Source of the DNA: Natronosalvus hydrolyticus
Lineage (GTDB): Archaea > Halobacteriota > Halobacteria > Halobacteriales > Natrialbaceae
NCBI GenBank assembly: GCA_025517525.1
Contig: JAOPJZ010000020.1
Coordinates: 1 to 61,154 of the forward strand
Length of the DNA stretch: 61,154 bases
Direction: 5' to 3'
Below, piece after piece: positions 56,026 through 61,154 of this stretch. The notes beneath the pieces are model-generated. The model ran no database searches and was not told the origin of the DNA. It worked only from the letters and a program-made list of their open reading frames with translations. A program made the position numbers and the translations under genes. The stretch's first letter is position 1. Each line of letters starts with the position of its first letter.

Positions 56026-56953
56026 CAGCAAATTGGCTGTTTCTGTGGATGTCGAAGATTGGTATCATGTACCGGCGGTAACTGGATCGTCGTTTTCGAC
56101 GTTCAATAACGTACACGAGTTTTTTGACGAATGGGAAGGAGAGTACGATTACCTTACTCAGCCAACGTATCGTACACTCAATCTATTGGACGATCTAGGA
56201 ATAACGGCGACCTTCTTCGTGGTCGCTGACGTCGTTGACAATTATCCCGGCCTCGTCGAAGAGATCGCTGAACGAGGACACGAAATCGGCTGTCATGGGT
56301 TGCACCACGAGTGCGCGATCAGCCCCGACACGAAGGAACCTCGATTTTCTCGAGAGCAATACCGAGAGCGACTTCGAACAGCTAAGTGGAAACTCGAACG
56401 GGCATCCGGTCAGGATGTAGTCGGATTCCGGGCACCTGGTGCTTATGTTGGCGGATGGGTACTTGACGTGCTTGAACAAGTTGGATTTGAATATGATTCG
56501 TCCGTCGCACGAAATTCACTGTATAACAAAACTGATCAGCAACTAGATTCGGTTGAGACGATGCCATACGTACCCAGGCGTGATTCTCTCGATCCAGGTG
56601 GTGACAAAGGCAGGGGGATTATTGAATTTCCGTGGCCATATTTCAATGTTACGTTCGGCCAAATTCCGACTGCTGGTGGACCGATGATCCGACTTCTCGG
56701 AAGACGTATTGTTCAGGCCGGAATCAAACAGAGTCTCGAGCGTGGTGATTCAATATTTTATTTTCACCCTGTTGATATATCGAGGCGCGCCTTCCCCGCA
56801 ATTGGAAATACTAGGCGACGACCAGCATACTGGTTATTTAAAGGCGAGAGGACTGAGAAACGAATACGTCAACTGCTGATGAATATCGAAAATCCACGGG
56901 CATCGGTTAGTGAAATAATACATGGTTCTCGAAAGAAGGACATGATCAGTTAA
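56018..56953 (+). CDS. Polysaccharide deacetylase (NodB domain), cassette B
   Basis: This 311-residue NodB-fold deacetylase has AVSVDVEDWYHVP (motif 1), ITATFFVVADVVDNYPGLVE, HEIGCHGLHHE (motif 2), GFRAPGAYVG (motif 3) and IFYFHPVDI (late His motif). It should deacetylate an N-acetyl sugar in the cassette B glycan. The start overlaps the GT2 stop. Compared with the cassette A enzyme it lacks the N-terminal extension and is only distantly similar, so this position may have been replaced. From about here onward base composition becomes distinctly A+T-rich. Confidence 0.88.
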   Translation: MTDSKLAVSVDVEDWYHVPAVTGSSFSTFNNVHEFFDEWEGEYDYLTQPTYRTLNLLDDLGITATFFVVADVVDNYPGLVEEIAERGHEIGCHGLHHECAISPDTKEPRFSREQYRERLRTAKWKLERASGQDVVGFRAPGAYVGGWVLDVLEQVGFEYDSSVARNSLYNKTDQQLDSVETMPYVPRRDSLDPGGDKGRGIIEFPWPYFNVTFGQIPTAGGPMIRLLGRRIVQAGIKQSLERGDSIFYFHPVDISRRAFPAIGNTRRRPAYWLFKGERTEKRIRQLLMNIENPRASVSEIIHGSRKKDMIS

Positions 56954-56955
56954 AC

Positions 56956-57417
56956 ATGATTCCGGAAAAATATCTTCGGTACATCTGGTATCAACTGGCT
57001 CGCGCAGCGCCAACTTCGTCTCTGCGCAGACGAGCACTTTCTCGTATGAGCTTCACCGAGGTAGGAGAATCAGTATACATCGGACCAAACACGACGATCA
57101 CACCTCTCGGTGGGGAAACACCGTCTGAAACACTATTAAGAATTTCTGATCGAGCAACAGTTAGTCCGAATGTAACTTTCCTCTGTTCGATGCATCCAGA
57201 GGAAGCAAGGGTACCTGGAGGTTACGGCCACCGTGCTCCAATTACCGTAGAAAATGATGTTTGGATTGGAGCAGGGGCAATAATCCTGGCTGGAGTAACG
57301 TTGCATAAACAGTCGATTGTAGGGGCCGGTGCAGTTGTTACTAAAGACGTTTCATCAAAGTCGATAGTTGGCGGCGTCCCCGCTGCACCACTCAACCAAA
57401 ACCAATCAACGGTGTAA
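56956..57417 (+). CDS. Hexapeptide-repeat acyltransferase (LbetaH)
   Basis: This 153-residue protein has a left-handed beta-helix acetyltransferase C-terminus: VGESVYIGPNTTITPLG, ISDRATVSPNVTFLCSMHPEE, and ITVENDVWIGAGAIILAGVTLHKQSIVGAGAVVTKDVSSKSIVGGVPAA. It resembles sugar O-acetyltransferases (maltose/galactoside O-acetyltransferase and WbbJ-like). Catalytic His is probably in the MHPEE region. It starts 3 bp after the deacetylase stop, so it belongs to the operon and likely O- or N-acetylates the same glycan. Confidence 0.85.
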   Translation: MIPEKYLRYIWYQLARAAPTSSLRRRALSRMSFTEVGESVYIGPNTTITPLGGETPSETLLRISDRATVSPNVTFLCSMHPEEARVPGGYGHRAPITVENDVWIGAGAIILAGVTLHKQSIVGAGAVVTKDVSSKSIVGGVPAAPLNQNQSTV

Positions 57418-57419
57418 AA

Positions 57420-58589
57420 ATGAAAACACTGGTGACAGATGGTCGGTCACTTGCATCATTAGCAATAATTCGATCACTGGGCCAAAATGGCCATACCATT
57501 CACTGCGGGGAGTCGTTTAAACAAAATCTCTCATCGTACTCCAAGTACGTGGATAAGAGAATCATATATCCAGACCCGTCTGAATCACCTGATGAGTTTG
57601 CGAATTCCCTTCTTTCAAACTGCAATCGCGAAAATTACGATCTAGTAATCCCAGTTCGAGATGATACGACCAACATAGTATCAAAACATCGTGATCAACT
57701 CTCAAAAATTTCGAACGTGTGCATAGATTCCCACAAAAACATTTCTAAGCTGATGGACAAAGGAGAAACGATTAAGATTGCTAAACAAGCAGGTATTCCC
57801 ACGCCAAAAACCTGGTTTCCAGAGAACGAGTCTACAGAAGATATACGAAACCAGGTTAATTATCCTATCCTTATTCGTCCACGAAAAAGCTCTGGCTCAC
57901 GTGGTATCAAATTTGTTAATAGCCAATCGGAGTTTGACGAGAAATATAACGAAGTTTTAAAACAATACGGCACGCCGATTGTTCAAGAATATATTGAGAA
58001 AACTGGGTACACGACGGCTTGTTTATTATTCAGCCGAGATAATCAAGTGGTTGGAGAATTTTCTTACGAACGAGTAAAGGAATATCCTCTCAGTGGCGGG
58101 CCAACAGTTGTAGGTATAAGTACTAATGACGAAGAAGCAAAGTCTTACGCAAAAACACTTCTCGGTCAGTTAGATTGGACTGGTCCAGCAGAAGTTGAAT
58201 TTATTTTAGATCAAAATGGAACGCCTAAACTACTTGAAGTTAACCCACGGTTCTGGATGCCACTTCAACTAGCGATTTCGGCTGGAGTCGACTTCCCCAA
58301 TCTAATAGCTAAATTGGCATCCGACAATGATCTAAATCCTGTGTCTAAATACGAACTCCGTATTAAATACCGTTGGGTGCTCCCAAATGAAATACTGTGG
58401 GCACTAAATAGCCAATCGTTCCTTCAGAGTTTTCATGACCTACTCCAATTTAATTCTGAATCCGAATGTTATGGGTCACTATCCAAGAGGGATCCTGAAC
58501 CCGCTCTTGGCACACTAGCCCAAAGTCTGCGATTTGTAACCGATCCTGAAAAACGCCAGATGATTTTCCAAAGAGGTTGGCATTCATGA
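57420..58589 (+). CDS. ATP-grasp ligase
   Basis: This 389-residue ATP-grasp protein has an N-terminal preATP-grasp domain (KTLVTDGRSLASLAIIRSLGQNGHTIHCGE) and then the ATP-grasp core: LMDKGETIKIAKQAGIPTPKTW, YPILIRPRKSSGSRGIKFV, IVQEYIEKTGYTTACLL, and AEVEFILDQNGTPKLLEVNPRFW with the metal-binding Glu/Asn. Such enzymes form amide or peptide bonds via acyl-phosphates. In this context it may add an amino acid to the glycan or its precursor, which is inference. It starts 3 bp after the acyltransferase stop and ends with an ATGA overlap into the CapA-like gene. A+T-rich. Confidence 0.85.
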   Translation: MKTLVTDGRSLASLAIIRSLGQNGHTIHCGESFKQNLSSYSKYVDKRIIYPDPSESPDEFANSLLSNCNRENYDLVIPVRDDTTNIVSKHRDQLSKISNVCIDSHKNISKLMDKGETIKIAKQAGIPTPKTWFPENESTEDIRNQVNYPILIRPRKSSGSRGIKFVNSQSEFDEKYNEVLKQYGTPIVQEYIEKTGYTTACLLFSRDNQVVGEFSYERVKEYPLSGGPTVVGISTNDEEAKSYAKTLLGQLDWTGPAEVEFILDQNGTPKLLEVNPRFWMPLQLAISAGVDFPNLIAKLASDNDLNPVSKYELRIKYRWVLPNEILWALNSQSFLQSFHDLLQFNSESECYGSLSKRDPEPALGTLAQSLRFVTDPEKRQMIFQRGWHS

Positions 58590-59638
58590 CACAATTTACG
58601 AATAAATTAACTATTCGAGTAGTAGGAGATTTGATGTTGGGGATCTCTTCACATAAGGCCCTTGCAACTGGAAACACGATTCCAAACCGAATTCACACTG
58701 AACCCCAGTCGATCTTTCAAGATGTATCACCAATACTAAAAAACTGTGATCTTTTGTTGGGGAATTTAGAATGCCCCTTATCGAATTCTTATACAAGTAC
58801 AGATTCTGAACTAGCGCCCTTCCTGCTCGGACCAGCGGCGGCAGCACATCATCTAAATTCGGCAGAATTTGATTGCTTGTCACTGGCTAACAACCATATC
58901 CTAGACCATGGTGAACAACCAGTTAAACAAACTATTAAATTACTAAATGAACGGGGTATTGATCATGTTGGTGATCCATTACGTCAGAATGATGAGATAG
59001 AATATCAAATCAAGGGCAGAACCGTTGCTTTAGGTGGTTTTAATTTATGTCCACAAGGTAAGCAAGATTCTGAATATAACCTTTTCAATTTTATTGAACG
59101 TAACCAAGCAGCTGATTTGATAATATTGATGATTCACTGGGGCTGGGGATACGAACATCTGTCCTATCCCTCTTCCGAGCAAGTTAGTCTTGGCCACGAT
59201 CTCATCGACGCTGGTGCAGACATCATTCTTGGGGCTCATTCACATGTGTTCCAGACTGTTGAACAGTACTCTGGAGGAATAATTGCTTACAGCCTTGGAA
59301 ACTTCTTATTTGATATGTGGAGGCTAGAAAACAATAACACTGGGATTCTCACGATTACCCACGAAAAATCTGGGGTAATAGATGCATCAGTCGATGCTGC
59401 AATAATACAAAATGGGTTGATTCTACAATCTGAACGTGATATGAATGCGCTCATTCAGGAGGCGCCTCCAAAAATCCCTACTAATATAGAACTACGGGCA
59501 AAGATAATAAATGCCAAACATAGATTGGGGATTTTATATTATTATCTAAGATATCTGCACAAATTCTCGATTCGATACCATTATAAAAACATTTCACGAT
59601 GGACTAGAAAAATATTGGGCTCACAACGTCATGTATGA
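58586..59638 (+). CDS. CapA-like capsule biosynthesis protein (metallophosphatase fold)
   Basis: This 350-residue protein has VVGDLMLGI at the N-terminus, LLLGNLECPLSN, FDCLSLANNHILDHG, LIILMIHWGWGYE, ADIILGAHSHVFQTVE and IIAYSLGNFLFD: the metal-binding Asp/Asn/His blocks of PGA_cap (CapA/PgsA) proteins. In bacteria these take part in poly-gamma-glutamate capsule synthesis. There is no N-terminal anchor, unlike many bacterial CapA proteins, so it may be cytoplasmic. I use the ATG at 58586, which overlaps the ATP-grasp stop as ATGA. Pairing an ATP-grasp ligase with CapA suggests an amide-linked polymer or substituent. Confidence 0.87.
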   Translation: MTQFTNKLTIRVVGDLMLGISSHKALATGNTIPNRIHTEPQSIFQDVSPILKNCDLLLGNLECPLSNSYTSTDSELAPFLLGPAAAAHHLNSAEFDCLSLANNHILDHGEQPVKQTIKLLNERGIDHVGDPLRQNDEIEYQIKGRTVALGGFNLCPQGKQDSEYNLFNFIERNQAADLIILMIHWGWGYEHLSYPSSEQVSLGHDLIDAGADIILGAHSHVFQTVEQYSGGIIAYSLGNFLFDMWRLENNNTGILTITHEKSGVIDASVDAAIIQNGLILQSERDMNALIQEAPPKIPTNIELRAKIINAKHRLGILYYYLRYLHKFSIRYHYKNISRWTRKILGSQRHV

Positions 59639-59666
59639 AATTAAATTCATTGAATATCCTCTTTCG

Positions 59667-59698
59667 TTCTTATATGGATAAAAACACAAAAATAAGAA
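59667..59698. terminator. Possible hairpin after the CapA-like gene
   Basis: TTCTTAT (59667-59673) and ATAAGAA (59692-59698) are perfect 7-bp reverse complements 18 bases apart, in a very A+T-rich 147-bp gap between the CapA-like and DUF354 genes. It could be a partial terminator or an RNA hairpin; the evidence is only the repeat. Confidence 0.3.
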
Positions 59699-59785
59699 TT
59701 ATCATATACGGCCACAAAAATGACGGTCTAATGAAGGAACATACACCTGGTTATATCTAACATCATCAGGTATAGTCGAGAGATT

Positions 59786-60814
59786 ATGAGCATACTTATA
59801 CAGATCGCACATCCTGGACATGTCCACTTCTTTAAAAATACGATTTTCGAACTAGAACGAAAAAACGTGGATTTGTTAATCACCTCAAGAGATAAAGATA
59901 TTACAGTCAGATTATTGGATGATCTTGGAATTGACCATATAGTCCTATCAGGTCAAGAAGGAAGGTTACAGATTCGAGAGCACATGTCCTACATGTGGAA
60001 TACATATAACCTCGTAAAAAACTTTCAGCCAGAGGTGATAACTGGTGTTGGTGGTCTGACGGCGGCCCATGTCTCAGCTATCACAAACACGAAATCTTAC
60101 GTATTCACGGACTCTGAGAATGCAGTCTTACAAAATAAATTAGCCTTTCCATTTGCAGATCGAATATACACTCCTACAAGTTACCGGAACAATCTTGGTC
60201 CGAAACAAATTCGGTATCCAGGATACCACGAACTTGCTTACCTACATCCAGACAGGTTCACTCCGGATAAGTCTGTACTTGAAAGCAACGGAATCGATCC
60301 AAATGAGAAGTACTCTATCCTTAGATTCGTTAGTGGAGGGGCTTATCATGACATCGGAACTGACGGATTATCACACCAACGAAAACAAGAATTAATTGAA
60401 ATACTTTCTGAACGTGGGGATGTATATATCTCGAGTGAAGGCCCACTCGCACCTGAATTTAACAAGTTCCGACTCCCCGTTGAACCTCGACAAATTCACC
60501 ATCTTTTATCCTTCGCTGACTTGTACGTTGGAGATTCGGGAACAATGGCGACTGAAGCTGCTGTTCTGGGCACACCTGCTATCCGGTATCGCTCCTTGGA
60601 TAAAAAAGATGAGCCCGGAAATTTCATTGAATTAGAACAACAATATGGGCTCCTCTATTCAATGCCAAAATCATTTAATATACTTCAAAAGTCAAAACAA
60701 ATATTGGACGATAGAACGGCGAAACAGACCTGGGCTAAAAAAAGGTCAAAGCTCATAAATGACAAAATTGATGTAAGCCAATTCGTTACTGAGACGTTGG
60801 AAAAATCTATATAA
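59786..60814 (+). CDS. DUF354-family GT-B-like protein, cassette B
   Basis: This 342-residue paralogue of the cassette A DUF354 protein has SILIQIAHPGHVHFFKNTIFEL, YVFTDSENAVLQNKLAFPFADRIYTP, IRYPGYHELAYLHPDRFTPDKSVL, FVSGGAYHDIG and YVGDSGTMATEAAVLGTPAI. The GT-B-like fold and the Gly/Ser-rich donor-side loop are conserved. It lies 147 bp downstream of the CapA-like gene, so it may have its own promoter. Strongly A+T-rich compared with the cassette A copy. Likely a sugar-nucleotide epimerase or transferase acting in the same glycan pathway. Confidence 0.85.
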   Translation: MSILIQIAHPGHVHFFKNTIFELERKNVDLLITSRDKDITVRLLDDLGIDHIVLSGQEGRLQIREHMSYMWNTYNLVKNFQPEVITGVGGLTAAHVSAITNTKSYVFTDSENAVLQNKLAFPFADRIYTPTSYRNNLGPKQIRYPGYHELAYLHPDRFTPDKSVLESNGIDPNEKYSILRFVSGGAYHDIGTDGLSHQRKQELIEILSERGDVYISSEGPLAPEFNKFRLPVEPRQIHHLLSFADLYVGDSGTMATEAAVLGTPAIRYRSLDKKDEPGNFIELEQQYGLLYSMPKSFNILQKSKQILDDRTAKQTWAKKRSKLINDKIDVSQFVTETLEKSI

Positions 60815-60971
60815 TATCCTATTTTCTGCAGTGTTAAATAGCGATTTAACCGACTAATATCACGGATTAGATAGGTAAAGTCGAGGAATTTGACTTTATT
60901 AATGGAAACCGATGCTCCGTTCTTTGTTGAGCAATCGGCCGTGGTGAATCGCCATACGGCATTGGATTTGG

Positions 60972-61154
60972 CTAGTTCACAGCACGCTTGATATTGTAGA
61001 CCGCACACATCAGGACAATTTCACGAAACTCTCGATACCAGGATCGCGCACGCACGGCGTCGCCGAGCGTGCGCTTGATCACCGAGAAGACGGTCTCAGA
61101 CCATCCGTTCTAGTTTAGCGCATCGAGGCACCTGGAGAGGCCGAGCTAGAATCG
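60972..61154 (-). pseudogene. IS5-type transposase, C-terminal remnant at window edge
   Basis: Minus-strand reading ends with GWSETVFSVIKRTLGD then AVRARSWYREFREIVL and MCAVYNIKRAVN-stop (60972-60974), the C-terminus of an IS5-group transposase with the catalytic Glu in SETVFS. A few codons upstream, near 61112, an in-frame TAG interrupts L-N-stop-N-G-W, where CAG is expected. It is therefore probably inactive. The element continues beyond the window. Confidence 0.65.

Overview
This window is from a halophilic archaeon (class Halobacteria). Its proteins are very acidic, codon use is GC-rich over most of the window, CTCGAG is very frequent, and the families are typical of haloarchaea: PGF-CTERM surface proteins, Agl-type glycosylation genes and ISH elements. 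I cannot name a genus from sequence alone.

Layout. (1) 1-5030 is an insertion-sequence graveyard: a truncated DDE transposase, an IS630-type element that carries a frameshift and is split by an intact IS701-type element (GGCC target duplication), an apparently intact ISH3-type element, and a scrambled IS4-type remnant. (2) 5069-7631 is an A+T-rich pair, a GT4 glycosyltransferase and an AglQ-like protein. (3) 13369 down to 7600 (minus strand) is polysaccharide cassette A: nucleotide-sugar dehydrogenase, GT2 glycosyltransferase, NodB deacetylase, GNAT and DUF354 protein, all overlapping or abutting, preceded by a five-codon leader ORF. A sugar-1-phosphate nucleotidyltransferase (AglF-like) and the 3' remnant of a second sugar dehydrogenase lie upstream. 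(4) 14774-37023 holds three giant exported proteins ending in PGF-CTERM anchors: a Tat-exported hydrolase/GLUG protein (1194 aa), a beta-helix protein with eleven in-register 101-residue repeats (3457 aa), and a serine protease with about fourteen CARDB-like domains (1979 aa). An antitoxin/PIN-like toxin pair and a decayed CARDB gene lie between the first two. (5) 37138-45794 is a MoxR/DUF58/DUF4350/DUF4129-like/DUF1616 membrane-protein maturation locus. (6) 45909-49179 is a MacB-like ABC exporter. (7) 49438-53090 holds housekeeping or accessory genes: flavoprotein, zinc-ribbon protein, aldo/keto reductase and a DUF457-type membrane protein. (8) 53616-60814 (plus strand) is cassette B: dehydrogenase, GT2, NodB deacetylase, hexapeptide acyltransferase, ATP-grasp ligase, CapA-like protein and DUF354 protein. 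An IS5-type remnant closes the window.

How it fits together. Cassettes A and B share the order dehydrogenase-GT2-deacetylase at the front and a DUF354 gene at the back, with different genes in between, and they point outward in opposite directions around about 40 kb of surface-protein genes. The most interesting reading (inference) is a cell-envelope island. Two related but diverged glycan-synthesis cassettes with exchangeable middle genes would decorate very large, sequon-rich, lipid-anchored surface proteins, next to a MoxR-type maturation locus and an ABC exporter. The last four genes of cassette B are visibly A+T-richer than the rest and look newly acquired. No tRNA, rRNA or CRISPR array was seen.
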